From NCBI RefSeq assembly GCF_007556815.1, contig NZ_CP041745.1, positions 992,001-1,056,000 on the forward strand: a DNA stretch of 64,000 nucleotides, in the 5' to 3' direction. Of the stretch, positions 44,073 to 53,939 are shown one piece after another; positions within the stretch are counted from its first letter, which is position 1, and the number at the start of each line of letters is the position of its first letter. The position numbers and the translations under genes are program-made. A model generated the notes under the pieces. That model did not search any database, was not told the origin of the DNA, and was given only the letters and a program-made list of their open reading frames with translations. This stretch comes from Paraburkholderia megapolitana (GTDB taxonomy: Bacteria > Pseudomonadota > Gammaproteobacteria > Burkholderiales > Burkholderiaceae).

Positions 44073-46355
44073 ATGAGAAGAAATCGTAAGATATTGTGCG
44101 GCCTGTCCTCGATGTTGTTCGTAGCTGGTCTGATTACCGCGCAAAGCGGACACGCACAGGTGACACTCAATTTCGTCAACGCCGACATTGACCAGGTGGC
44201 GAAAGCAATTGGTGCGGCGACTGGTAAAACGATCATTGTCGATCCACGCGTGAAGGGTCAACTCAATCTCGTTTCGGAGAACCCGGTGCCTGAAGAGCAG
44301 GCACTCAAGACATTGCAATCCGCGTTGCGGATGCAAGGGTTCTCTCTGGTTCAGGATCACGGCGTATTGAAGGTGTTGCCGGAAGCCGATGCGAAGCTGC
44401 AGGGGGTACCGACTTATGTCGGTAATGCACCTTCGGCACGCGGCGACCAGGTGATCACGCAGGTGTTCCAGCTGAAGAACGAATCGGCCAACAATCTGTT
44501 GCCGGTACTGCGCCCACTGATCTCGCCGAACAACACAGTGGCCGCCTACCCTGCGAACAACACGCTCGTCGTCACCGACTATGCGGATAACGTGCGACGT
44601 ATCGCGCAGATCATCGCGGGCATAGATTCGGCAGCGGGTCAGCAGGTGGATGTTGTACCGCTGCATAACGCGAACGCACTCGACACCGCACAGTCGCTGT
44701 CGAAGATGCTCGATCCGGGTGCGATCGGTAGTACGGATACGACATTGAAGGTTTCAGTCACGGCCGACGTCCGCACTAACTCGCTGCTATTGCGCGCATC
44801 GAATGCAGCGCGGCTCAATGCAGCGGAGCTGCTCGCGAAGAAGCTCGATGCGCCGACCGCGCAGCCCGGCAACATTCACGTCGTACCGTTGCGCAACGCG
44901 GATGCAGTGAAACTCGCGAAGACCTTGCACGGCATGCTGGGCAAAGGCGGCGACAGCGGTTCGTCGGCCAGTTCCAACGATGCGAACTCGTTCAACCAGA
45001 GCGGCAACTCGTCGTCGGGCGGCGGCAGTTTCTCGACAGGGACGTCGGGCACGCCGCCGCTGCCTTCGGGGCTGAGTAGCTCGTCGTCTTCATCGAGTGG
45101 CTCATCGAGTTCGACCACCGGCGGCGGCACGGCAGCCGCGGGGCTGCTTGGCGGCGACAAGGACAAGGGTGACGACAACCAGCAGGGTGGCATGATCCAG
45201 GCCGATGCGGCCACCAACTCGCTGATCATCACGGCGCCGGACGCGGTGTACCGCAACCTGCGGGCAGTGATCGACCAGCTCGACGCGCGGCGTCCACAGG
45301 TGTACATCGAAGCGCTGATCGTCGAACTGGCGGCGAACAACAATGCCGACCTCGGGATCCAGTGGCAGATCGGGAACAACTCTCTCGTTGCGGGCACCAA
45401 TCTCGCGGCGAGCGGCACCAACAGCATCATCAATCTGACGTCGGCCGCGGCGACGGCGACCACCGGTGGTCTTGCGTCGTCGTTGGGGAGCCTGTCGCAG
45501 GGGCTCAACATCGGTTGGGTGCACAACTTTCTCGGCGTCCAGGGGCTCGGGGCGTTGTTGCAGGCACTGTCGCAGTCCAGCGACGTCAATGTGCTGTCCA
45601 CCCCTAACCTCGTCACGCTCGACAACGAAGAAGCCAAGATTGTGGTTGGCCAGAATGTGCCGATCACCACCGGGTCGTATTCGAATCTCACCAGCGGTAG
45701 CACAGCCTCGGCGTTCAACACGGTCGATCGCGTGGACGTCGGCCTGACGCTCGATATCAAACCGCAGATCACCGACGGCGGGATCCTCAAGTTGCAGCTT
45801 GCTACTGAAGACTCGTCGGTTGTGAGCGGCACGACCGATCCGACGTCCAATCCGAACGGTCCGACGTTCAACAAGCGTTCGATCCAGTCGACGGTGCTTG
45901 CCGACGATGGCGAGATCATCGTGCTCGGTGGCCTGATGCAGGACAGCTACGCGGTCAGCAACAGCAAGGTTCCGTTGCTGGGCGATATTCCGTGGGTCGG
46001 CCAGCTGTTCCGCTCGGAATCGAAGACCCGCTCGAAGACCAATCTGCTGGTGTTCCTGCGTCCTGTGATCATCAACGACAGCGCGACTGCGCGGGCGGTG
46101 ACGCAGAACCGTTACGACTACATCCAGGGTGTGCAGGGCGCGTACAAGTCGGACAACAACCTGATCAAGGACAAGGACGATCCGGTCGTTCCGCCGATGC
46201 CGCTCGGTCCTGCCGAGGGCGGCTCGCCCGCAATGAATCTGTTCAATCTGGATCAGATGCGTCGTCAGCAGATGGCGCCCAAGGCGGCGGCTCCTGCACC
46301 TGCTTCGGCGAGCGGCGTCGGTTCGAAGATCGAATCGCCGGGAGATCATCCTTGA
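44073..46355 (+). CDS. gspD: Type II secretion system secretin GspD
   Basis: 760 aa. Signal peptide (cleavage near HAQ, residue 29), then N0 domain (VTLNFVNADIDQVAKAIGAATGKTIIVDP) and N1-N3 repeats. N3 holds an unusually long Gly/Ser-rich insert at about residues 288-365. The secretin core (about 420-700) includes NVLSTPNLVTLDNEEAKIVVGQNVPITTG and KVPLLGDIPWVGQLFRSESKTRSKTNLLVFLRP, which is the family signature. It forms the outer-membrane channel for folded exoproteins. Notably no gspE or gspF follows; the next gene is a 76-aa protein on the same strand. Confidence 0.93.
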   Translation: MRRNRKILCGLSSMLFVAGLITAQSGHAQVTLNFVNADIDQVAKAIGAATGKTIIVDPRVKGQLNLVSENPVPEEQALKTLQSALRMQGFSLVQDHGVLKVLPEADAKLQGVPTYVGNAPSARGDQVITQVFQLKNESANNLLPVLRPLISPNNTVAAYPANNTLVVTDYADNVRRIAQIIAGIDSAAGQQVDVVPLHNANALDTAQSLSKMLDPGAIGSTDTTLKVSVTADVRTNSLLLRASNAARLNAAELLAKKLDAPTAQPGNIHVVPLRNADAVKLAKTLHGMLGKGGDSGSSASSNDANSFNQSGNSSSGGGSFSTGTSGTPPLPSGLSSSSSSSSGSSSSTTGGGTAAAGLLGGDKDKGDDNQQGGMIQADAATNSLIITAPDAVYRNLRAVIDQLDARRPQVYIEALIVELAANNNADLGIQWQIGNNSLVAGTNLAASGTNSIINLTSAAATATTGGLASSLGSLSQGLNIGWVHNFLGVQGLGALLQALSQSSDVNVLSTPNLVTLDNEEAKIVVGQNVPITTGSYSNLTSGSTASAFNTVDRVDVGLTLDIKPQITDGGILKLQLATEDSSVVSGTTDPTSNPNGPTFNKRSIQSTVLADDGEIIVLGGLMQDSYAVSNSKVPLLGDIPWVGQLFRSESKTRSKTNLLVFLRPVIINDSATARAVTQNRYDYIQGVQGAYKSDNNLIKDKDDPVVPPMPLGPAEGGSPAMNLFNLDQMRRQQMAPKAAAPAPASASGVGSKIESPGDHP

Positions 46356-46408
46356 CTGGTCTGCTAACCGTGTAGTCATGCCCGCAAGCAAGATAAAGGA
46401 AACGCCCC

Positions 46409-46639
46409 GTGGACGATCGATCAGGTGAAGTGCTGGCAGTAATGTGGGGTTACCTCGCTCTCGCGAAGGCGCTCGACTGCAATGGAGTCTTGCCCGTTTC
46501 AGAGCTGGTGAAACATCTGGAGACGGGGTACGGCTATGGCGTGGCGACCCAGCAGATTGCGCAAACCACCGAAGTCGACTCGCTTATCGAAGCGCTGCGG
46601 CAGATTGGCGATGCGCTTCATAAAGCGGGGAGCACGTAG
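46409..46639 (+). CDS. Small hypothetical protein downstream of gspD
   Basis: 76 aa from a GTG with AAAGGA about 10 nt upstream, 53 bp after gspD on the same strand. Predicted all-helical and soluble: GYLALAKALDC, VSELVKHLETGYGYG, VDSLIEALRQIGDALH. One Cys. I do not recognise the family. Codon use matches the neighbours. Confidence 0.55.
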   Translation: MDDRSGEVLAVMWGYLALAKALDCNGVLPVSELVKHLETGYGYGVATQQIAQTTEVDSLIEALRQIGDALHKAGST

Positions 46640-46689
46640 CGACGCGCGATCATCGAATTGGGCGAGCGACGGAGCTCACGTGAAACCTT

Positions 46690-46730
46690 GGAGCAAGGAC
46701 GCAGCGCGGCCAGCGTCGCCTCCTTGCTCC
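46690..46730. terminator. Long hairpin between convergent small genes
   Basis: GGAGCAAGG at 46690-46698 pairs with CCTTGCTCC at 46722-46730, with an inner ACGC/GCGT pair. It lies between the convergent genes ending at 46639 and 46760. No U tract seen. Confidence 0.5.
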
Positions 46731-46759
46731 CGTGCTGTGAAAGTCCGCTTGTGCAGGGC

Positions 46760-47035
46760 TCAGTTCGGATGGGCGTTCGCGGCTTCTGTTGCTTTCTTGA
46801 GTTCGTCGCTAGCCTCGACAAGCAGCGCACGTGCCTTTCCGGCGTGTCCGCCGAGGTCCCATTCATTGGCCTTCTGTGCATCGTTGATTCGCGTGCTCGC
46901 CTCTGCGACCAGACCCTGCGCGACACGCAGGTTGGGGTGTCTGTCGCCGGTACTCTTCGGTGCGGTTTGGGCAAACGTCGAGAAACTGCACAAGGTCGCT
47001 GCGAGAACCGCGGTACTCAGAACGAAGCGCTTCAT
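46760..47035 (-). CDS. Small secreted protein, helical
   Basis: 91 aa from ATG 47035 with AAGGAG upstream. Signal peptide MKRFVLSTAVLAATLCSFSTFA, cleavage near residue 22. The mature part is one or two amphipathic helices rich in Ala, Glu and Lys (LRVAQGLVAEASTRINDAQKANEWD and ARALLVEASDELKKATEAAN). Such small helical periplasmic proteins are frequent in Burkholderia; role unknown. Confidence 0.75.
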   Translation of the reverse strand: MKRFVLSTAVLAATLCSFSTFAQTAPKSTGDRHPNLRVAQGLVAEASTRINDAQKANEWDLGGHAGKARALLVEASDELKKATEAANAHPN

Positions 47036-47613
47036 ATGATTTTCTCCTTTGGGGGCACATGCTAGGCGGGCGGCGATGTACTGCCATTCCCGGGGGTATG
47101 CCGGAGAGCCGTGAGGCTGCTTACCGTGCTCCTTTCTAACGAAACCGGGTCTCTGAGCGTTGACGCGGAATGGTATGCGTTCCAGATAGGCGCGCGAACC
47201 AGATAAGGTCAGATCGATCTGCACTGCGAAATAGTGAACCTGCCGATGGCGTGACCATGATTCAAGCCCCCGCCCGCTAATGTGCCGTCAGGCCGCTATC
47301 GATAGCCCCAGAAACATGACGGCACCGCACCATCGAAGCTGCTATCCGCCGAAGGGCCCGGTCAGATTTGCCGTTTTTTCGCTGACTAGGGGATTTCCCT
47401 GGTCATAGGGCGTTCTTCAGATAGGGGCAGCGCGCGCGAGGGGCCGGTGTCGGCTCCAGTGAGTGACGTCGGGTAGGGATAGGATGAGATTATCCTGCTG
47501 TTTATAAAGGATATTTAATTGAATTCCTGCTGTTTCGCTACGGTGCAGGGTGCAATTTCAAGCGAGCGAAATCCAAAGTAACGCGATTCTCGCCACCCCA
47601 ACTTCACCCACTT
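47036..47613. other. Intergenic region upstream of the groESL promoter
   Basis: No gene. Contains an 8-bp hairpin at 47384-47404, a direct repeat TCCTGCTGTTT at 47493-47503 and 47525-47535 (32 bp apart), and AGGAT/ATCCT inverted pairs around 47481-47496. These are described under findings; none is assigned a function. Confidence 0.5.
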
Positions 47614-47643
47614 CTTGAATTTGTCATCCCTCGTCCATATAAT
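47614..47643 (+). promoter_or_regulatory. groESL promoter, overlapping sigma70-like and sigma32-like elements
   Basis: TTGAAT at 47615-47620 and TATAAT at 47638-47643 are separated by exactly 17 bp, a near-consensus sigma70 promoter. The same bases read CTTGAA (47614-47619) and CCATATA (47635-47641), close to the sigma32 heat-shock pattern. The -10 box touches the CIRCE element. Confidence 0.75.
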
Positions 47644-47669
47644 TGGCACTCACCGCACGAGAGTGCTAA
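47643..47669. promoter_or_regulatory. CIRCE element (HrcA operator)
   Basis: TTGGCACTC at 47643-47651, a 9-bp spacer, and GAGTGCTAA at 47661-47669. This is the HrcA-binding CIRCE inverted repeat with one change from TTAGCACTC. It overlaps the promoter -10 box and start region, so HrcA would block transcription of groES-groEL until heat stress. Confidence 0.92.
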
Positions 47670-47740
47670 CAACATCGCCGGTTGGCCCGCCAGCCGGGTT
47701 TTCTCAGCGTTCTTCAGTCTCAATCAAGAGAGGAGTGTGT

Positions 47741-48031
47741 ATGAACCTTCGTCCTTTGCACGATCGCGTGATCGTCAAGCGTCTGGATCAGGAAACGAAA
47801 ACCGCCTCGGGCATCGTGATCCCCGAAGCTGCAGCAGAAAAGCCGGATCAAGGCGAAATCCTGGCCGTCGGCCCGGGCAAGCGTGACGATAAGGGCGCAC
47901 AGATCGCGCTCGACGTGAAGGTCGGTGACCGCGTCCTGTTCGGCAAGTACGCTGGCCAGACCGTCAAGGTCGATGGCAACGAACTGCTCGTGATGCGCGA
48001 AGAAGACATCATGGCTGTGGTGCAGAAGTAA
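47741..48031 (+). CDS. groES: Co-chaperonin GroES
   Basis: 96 aa, full length. N-terminus [29 protein letters not shown] and the C-terminal [19 protein letters not shown] are typical. The mobile loop ([16 protein letters not shown]) that caps GroEL is intact. AGAGGAG precedes the ATG. First gene of the groES-groEL operon under a CIRCE/sigma32-like promoter, 42 bp before groEL. Confidence 0.98.
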   Translation: MNLRPLHDRVIVKRLDQETKTASGIVIPEAAAEKPDQGEILAVGPGKRDDKGAQIALDVKVGDRVLFGKYAGQTVKVDGNELLVMREEDIMAVVQK

Positions 48032-48070
48032 GTTTCGCGCCCGGTTATTTTCAAGAATTCAAGGAGTTAG

Positions 48071-49717
<1,647 letters not shown>

Positions 49718-49775
49718 TTTCGGCTTCTGCCGGATTGCATGTGGGAGACGCGCCGCGAGGCGTGTCCCCCAAACG

Positions 49776-49807
49776 AAAAACCCGCAAGCGATTGCGGGTT
49801 TTTTTAT
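49776..49807. terminator. Bidirectional intrinsic terminator, groEL / cysC
   Basis: CCCGCAA (49781-49787) pairs with TTGCGGG (49792-49798) around a GCGA loop, flanked by AAAAA on the left and a run of seven T on the right. It can therefore end groEL transcription rightward and cysC transcription leftward. Confidence 0.9.
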
Positions 49808-49837
49808 TGCATCGATGCTTGCTTCGTTACGCGTGGA

Positions 49838-50533
49838 TCAGGGCGCCGAGAGATACCGGTCCTGCAGATAATCGAAGATGCGCGCAACACCGCTGGCCTT
49901 CGACAACGCTGTCGTGTCCACAGTCAGGTCAGGATCGACTGGCGGCTCATAGGGCGCGGATACGCCGGTGAACGATGGAATTGCGCCGGAGCGTGCCTTC
50001 GCATAAAGACCTTTCGGGTCGCGGCGCTCGCAGTCGTTTACCGACGCGGCAACGTACACCTCGATAAATTTGTCGTGCCCGATAATCTCGCGAGCCATCG
50101 CGCGATCTTCCCGCATCGGCGATATCAGCGCGACGATCACAATCAGCCCGGCATCGTTCATGAGCTGTGCGACATGCGCAACCCGACGAATATTCTCGTG
50201 CCGGTCTTCCGCGCTAAAACCAAGATCGCTGGTGAGGCCGTGCCGGACGCTGTCGCCGTCGAGCACATAGCATGCGCGACCCTCCGACATGAGCTGGCGT
50301 TCCAGTTCGAATGCGAGCGTGGACTTGCCTGCTCCCGACAAACCCGTGAGCCACACGGTCATCGATTTCTGTCCAAGCACCTGGGTTCTCTCGTTGCTGG
50401 TAATGATCCCACTGAAGCGCTGCAGGAAGGGCTGGGTGCGAGCGGCAACAATAGTCGTTCCATCTTCGGGTGCTGTGTCACCGCTTTCACAATGGGGTTC
50501 GACGGCCGACGGGTGTAAGTGAGGGGTTTTCAA
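49838..50533 (-). CDS. cysC: Adenylylsulfate (APS) kinase
   Basis: 231 aa. Phosphorylates adenylylsulfate to PAPS with ATP. P-loop GLSGAGKS at residues 64-71, then LDGDSVRHGLTSDLGFSAEDRHENIRRVAHVA and the FIEVYVAASVNDCERRDPKGLYAKAR segment, all typical. The N-terminal ~55 residues are longer than in most CysC proteins. It is alone rather than fused or next to cysN/cysD. Other roles for PAPS, such as sulfation of surface polymers, are possible but not shown. Confidence 0.93.
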   Translation of the reverse strand: MKTPHLHPSAVEPHCESGDTAPEDGTTIVAARTQPFLQRFSGIITSNERTQVLGQKSMTVWLTGLSGAGKSTLAFELERQLMSEGRACYVLDGDSVRHGLTSDLGFSAEDRHENIRRVAHVAQLMNDAGLIVIVALISPMREDRAMAREIIGHDKFIEVYVAASVNDCERRDPKGLYAKARSGAIPSFTGVSAPYEPPVDPDLTVDTTALSKASGVARIFDYLQDRYLSAP

Positions 50534-51004
50534 TTTGGGTTATCTCTCTTGCCGGTTCTTCTACAAAACCTGTAGCCGGTCATTTCTCCTGTTTGTCGCG
50601 AGGGCGCGGACATATTTCCCGAATCACGTGTATGACACGTAATAAGCGAAGAATCGCGCGCGCCCTTTAGTTATATATCGCATTGAAATAGACGGCGCTG
50701 TAACGGCAAATTACAGACGTAATGGACAAACGTCGGCAAGGTGTTGGCGTTTTGGCCAGGCGCTTGTCAATGATCCGAGGGGACGATGCTCCGTCGATGC
50801 CCGTCAGTTATGTGGATGTAAGCGGATCACGGGTCATGCGACGCGACGAATAAAGAAATACCCCAGCGTAGGGACGCCCGGAAACGGACCCGTGTCTGCA
50901 ATAGAGCGTAATGAATTGCGGTCTGAATAGACCCATGAAGAAAGAGCCGCGACACGAATGTGCCCGGCTCACTCACTCACGCGTGCTCGCGTTGGCGGCA
51001 AAGA
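50534..51004. other. 471-bp intergenic region between cysC and thiD
   Basis: No gene that I can support. An inverted repeat CTGTAA-N7-TTACAG lies at 50698-50716, about 165 bp upstream of cysC, and an AT-rich TATATA stretch at about 50672 could be a leftward -10. A plus-strand open frame at 50911-51294 overlaps thiD antisense and has no family. Confidence 0.5.
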
Positions 51005-51865
51005 TTAGTGCCGCGCTTCCCCAGGCGGCGCATCCTTCGCGCTCGCCACCGGCGCTTCATCCTCGCTGGCGCGAGCCCAGAAAAAGCGATCCGGCAGATA
51101 CGCACCCATACCGGGACGGTACGCATTCAGGGTTGCCTGATATAGATACTCTTGCGCTTCGCGCACGGCTTCGGCAGGGTCCTGGCCATTCGCGAGCAGT
51201 GCCGCGATCGCCGAGCCGAGCGTGTCGGTCAGCCCCATCAGGCGATGCGGCCCACGATCCCACATATCTTCGCGCAACTGGCCGTCTTCGCTGAAGAGCG
51301 TATTGACGAGCCGGTGCGTGCCGGTCTGTGTCGAAAGGATGTATTCGCAACCTTGTGACAGCAGATGCGAGATCGCCGCGTCGAGACTCGGGGCTTCGGC
51401 ATCGCCGTCCGGTTGCGCGAGCGCGAGCAGTGTTGCGTGGTCGGCGACCAGCAGCGTGGTCTGCGGGGCGAGCAGATCGGCGATTGCCTCGCGCAGGTCG
51501 TCGGCGGCGAGTACGTGTTCGTCGTCGAGCGTGAAGTCGGGTGCGAGGATCAGTGGGATGTCGTCGTAGTCGGCAACCACTTCGGCGATTGCGCTGACCA
51601 CTTCTGCGCGCGTCGCCGCGCCGACCTTGAACGCCGCGATCGGCATGTCTTCGAGCAGCATGCGGGCCTGCGTCGCGACGATGTCGGGGTCGAGCCCGGT
51701 GACTTCGTCGCAGTTCGCGGAGTCGCGCACCGTATAGCCGGTGAGTACCGTGACGCCGTGACAGCCCATGCTGGCGAGTGTCATCAGGTCTGCCTGTACG
51801 CCGGAGCCACCCGTTGGGTCGGAAAGGCCGAAGGTGAGGACGATCGGAGGGGTCTCGCTGGGCAT
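51005..51865 (-). CDS. thiD: Hydroxymethylpyrimidine/phosphomethylpyrimidine kinase
   Basis: 286 aa ribokinase-fold enzyme of thiamin synthesis that phosphorylates HMP and HMP-P. N-terminal TFGLSDPTGGSGVQADLMTLASMGCHGVTVLTGYTVRDS and the late LMGLTDTLGSAIAALLANGQ with the anion-hole GTGD-like motif altered to TDTLGSA. That change is worth noting, since canonical ThiD has GTGDxxx. ATG 51865 begins the conserved domain at once. Faces the rubredoxin gene across a divergent gap. Confidence 0.88.
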   Translation of the reverse strand: MPSETPPIVLTFGLSDPTGGSGVQADLMTLASMGCHGVTVLTGYTVRDSANCDEVTGLDPDIVATQARMLLEDMPIAAFKVGAATRAEVVSAIAEVVADYDDIPLILAPDFTLDDEHVLAADDLREAIADLLAPQTTLLVADHATLLALAQPDGDAEAPSLDAAISHLLSQGCEYILSTQTGTHRLVNTLFSEDGQLREDMWDRGPHRLMGLTDTLGSAIAALLANGQDPAEAVREAQEYLYQATLNAYRPGMGAYLPDRFFWARASEDEAPVASAKDAPPGEARH

Positions 51866-52080
51866 GAAAATCGGGGGCAGGAGTGAGCGGATTGTCGGGC
51901 GGAAGCCGCCGCGCGCCACGCGCGCAACGACTCGGCAGTCGGCTCAATTATGCGGCCTATTCTGCCGGCAGGGCATTTTTTCACGCCGTCAGGAACCGAG
52001 GGCCGATTGCTAGGCAGTGGGGCGGCAACACGGTACCATCATGGCTCCCGAATTAACGTGCTTTTCGACGCGATACAAGA

Positions 52081-52251
52081 ATGGACCATAAGAGCTGGAT
52101 GTGCCTGATTTGCGGCTGGATTTACGATGAAGAAGCCGGATTGCCGGATGAAGGAATCGCGCCGGGCACGCGCTGGGAAGACGTCCCAATCAACTGGACC
52201 TGTCCCGAATGCGGTGCCCGCAAGGAAGACTTCGAGATGGTCCAGATCTGA
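52081..52251 (+). CDS. rubA: Rubredoxin
   Basis: 56 aa iron electron carrier. Four cysteines bind one iron as C8xxC11 and C41xxC44. The core WMCLICGWIYDEEAG and the GTRWEDVPINWTCPECGA segment are classic. The gene is short and easily missed. It is divergent from thiD, and the usual betaproteobacterial order thiD / rubredoxin is kept. Confidence 0.96.
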   Translation: MDHKSWMCLICGWIYDEEAGLPDEGIAPGTRWEDVPINWTCPECGARKEDFEMVQI

Positions 52252-52295
52252 TCCCGGGCCGCGCTGCGGCCCGTCAGCGTTCCTGCAGCCTGCCC

Positions 52296-53732
52296 ATGAT
52301 CCCTCCTGCCGTTTCCCCCGCGTCGTTCGAAGCGCTACCCAATCCGCGCGGCGGCGCGGTGCGGACGGCGGAGGCCGCATTGGCCGACGCCGCGCACGCG
52401 TTCGCGCGGGGTGACGAGTTCGCGGCACCGCTGCTGCGTGCCGCGTGGATCTTGCGCGAAGCAGGGTGGTTGGCGGCACAACGGTTTACCGACACGCTCG
52501 TGCTGGTGTCGCCGCTCGCGGCGGCGCACGTCGAACCGACGAACACCCAGCGTGCACGGGCCGTTTTCGCGGCTGCACTCGACAATTTCCGCGTCGCCGT
52601 CGAGCGGCGCAATCTGCGCGAGTTGTCCTGTTCGCCGGCGCTGTTTGCGCACTACCGCGCGCTCGATCTGCTGCTCGCGCAGCGCACCCCGGGCGTAAAT
52701 GCTGCGTTCGAGGATCTCGCGCTCGCCGGGCGCCCCATTCCGCCGGCAACCTTCAGCCCGCAACCCGCCGACCGGCTCGCGCATCTGCGTGCCCGTTACG
52801 AGCAGGCATTGCTGCCGGTGCTACGTGCGCCGGCCGGCGCCGCGGTACAAACAGCCGAGGCAGCCGGAGCCACCGATACCCGCGCCGCACTCGATACGCT
52901 CGGCGCGTGCCTGACCGAACTCGCCGGTCCCGATCCCTACGATTTCTGGCGCCTCGCGGCCGCCTGCGCGGATGCGCTGCGCACGAGCGCCCATGTATCG
53001 GGCGACGCAGACCTGCGACGTTTCCATGCACGCTGCAATCTCGCGCTCGCCGATCACGCACGCGGCATCGTGCTCGCGCCGCGCTCGCTGGTGCGCCTGG
53101 CGCTCGCCTTGCTGTGGCGCGATTACGCGCTGTTCGGCGCTGCGGCGGAGGATGCGGACCACGTCACGCTGCTGCGCGACTACGGCTTGACGACCGACTG
53201 GCACGTCGCGGGCACGCAGGCATCGGAAGCACTGTGGGAAGCCGGCACGATTGCCGCCGATGCAACCGCGTTGCGCGGCGACGGTGCAACCCGCGAACTC
53301 GGCGTGCTGACGGTCAACGCCCATGCGTTTGAAGACTTCCTGCAAACCGCGGACGCAGCGATTGCCGCACTATCGGATCATGCGCGTGCCGCGTTGCAAC
53401 CCGACCGGGCAGACCCCAGTGCGGCACTGCAGGCGGGCGACGCCGCCTACCGGCTCGGTGCGGCCGCGGCGGCCCTCGGGCTTGGCCACATTGGCCTGCT
53501 GGCCGATGCGCTCGGCGTAGCCTGGCGGCGGCGCGCACATGCGAGCGCGAGCGAAACCGCAGCGGCGCGCCCAGCGCATCCCATCGTTGAAGCACCCGAT
53601 GCCCCCGCACTGGAGCAGGCCGCCGAAGCGTTGCGCGCGATCCTGCACAAGATCGCCGCCGGCATCGCGCCCACCGACGGCAGCGCCGCGCTCGCCGTAC
53701 TCACACACGCAATCGAGCGCGGCGGCACCTAG
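52296..53732 (+). CDS. Alanine-rich protein of unknown function next to rubredoxin
   Basis: About 478 aa, extremely Ala/Leu/Arg-rich and predicted almost wholly helical, without signal peptide or membrane segments. Repeated HARGD / RALDLLLA / ARYEQALLPVLRAP-type helices suggest a tandem helical scaffold. It starts at ATG 52296, 44 bp after rubredoxin. I considered a chemotaxis/pilus CheA-like (PilL) N-terminal helical module, because pil chemotaxis genes follow rubredoxin in some relatives, but no kinase or HPt signature is visible. Function unknown. Confidence 0.65.
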   Translation: MIPPAVSPASFEALPNPRGGAVRTAEAALADAAHAFARGDEFAAPLLRAAWILREAGWLAAQRFTDTLVLVSPLAAAHVEPTNTQRARAVFAAALDNFRVAVERRNLRELSCSPALFAHYRALDLLLAQRTPGVNAAFEDLALAGRPIPPATFSPQPADRLAHLRARYEQALLPVLRAPAGAAVQTAEAAGATDTRAALDTLGACLTELAGPDPYDFWRLAAACADALRTSAHVSGDADLRRFHARCNLALADHARGIVLAPRSLVRLALALLWRDYALFGAAAEDADHVTLLRDYGLTTDWHVAGTQASEALWEAGTIAADATALRGDGATRELGVLTVNAHAFEDFLQTADAAIAALSDHARAALQPDRADPSAALQAGDAAYRLGAAAAALGLGHIGLLADALGVAWRRRAHASASETAAARPAHPIVEAPDAPALEQAAEALRAILHKIAAGIAPTDGSAALAVLTHAIERGGT

Positions 53733-53923
53733 CGTGCCCGCGGCTGCCCACCGCTTGCGATTGTCCGGTTGCGCATACTTCGCGCGGCTCGATACAGGGC
53801 CGCCGGCCGGGGCTGGGCGCGTGATAGAGTGTTGCAACATGATCCGCATTTCCCGGATCGCGGCAAACCCCATCCGCCTGTGCGGTCGGCGGGTGCCGAA
53901 GGCCCGCCATCCCGCATCGTCTT

Positions 53924-53932
53924 TGCTAAAAT
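53924..53932 (+). promoter_or_regulatory. Extended -10 box 7 nt upstream of algH ATG
   Basis: TGCTAAAAT (extended TGn plus TAAAAT) ends at 53932, and the ATG begins at 53940. A start point at the usual 6-8 nt from the box would fall on or next to the ATG, so algH may be transcribed as a leaderless mRNA. No ribosome site is visible in the short gap. Confidence 0.5.
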
Positions 53933-53939
53933 CCGAACT

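Noticed and set aside
45102..46391. 429-codon open frame antisense to gspD
   Set aside because: Arg-rich composition of a shadow frame; the secretin explains the region.
47384..47404. 8-bp stem hairpin GACTAGGG/CCCTGGTC considered as a terminator or small RNA
   Set aside because: No U tract, no promoter just upstream and no converging gene end close by.
50911..51294. 127-codon plus-strand frame before and across thiD
   Set aside because: Mostly antisense to thiD, no ribosome site, no family.
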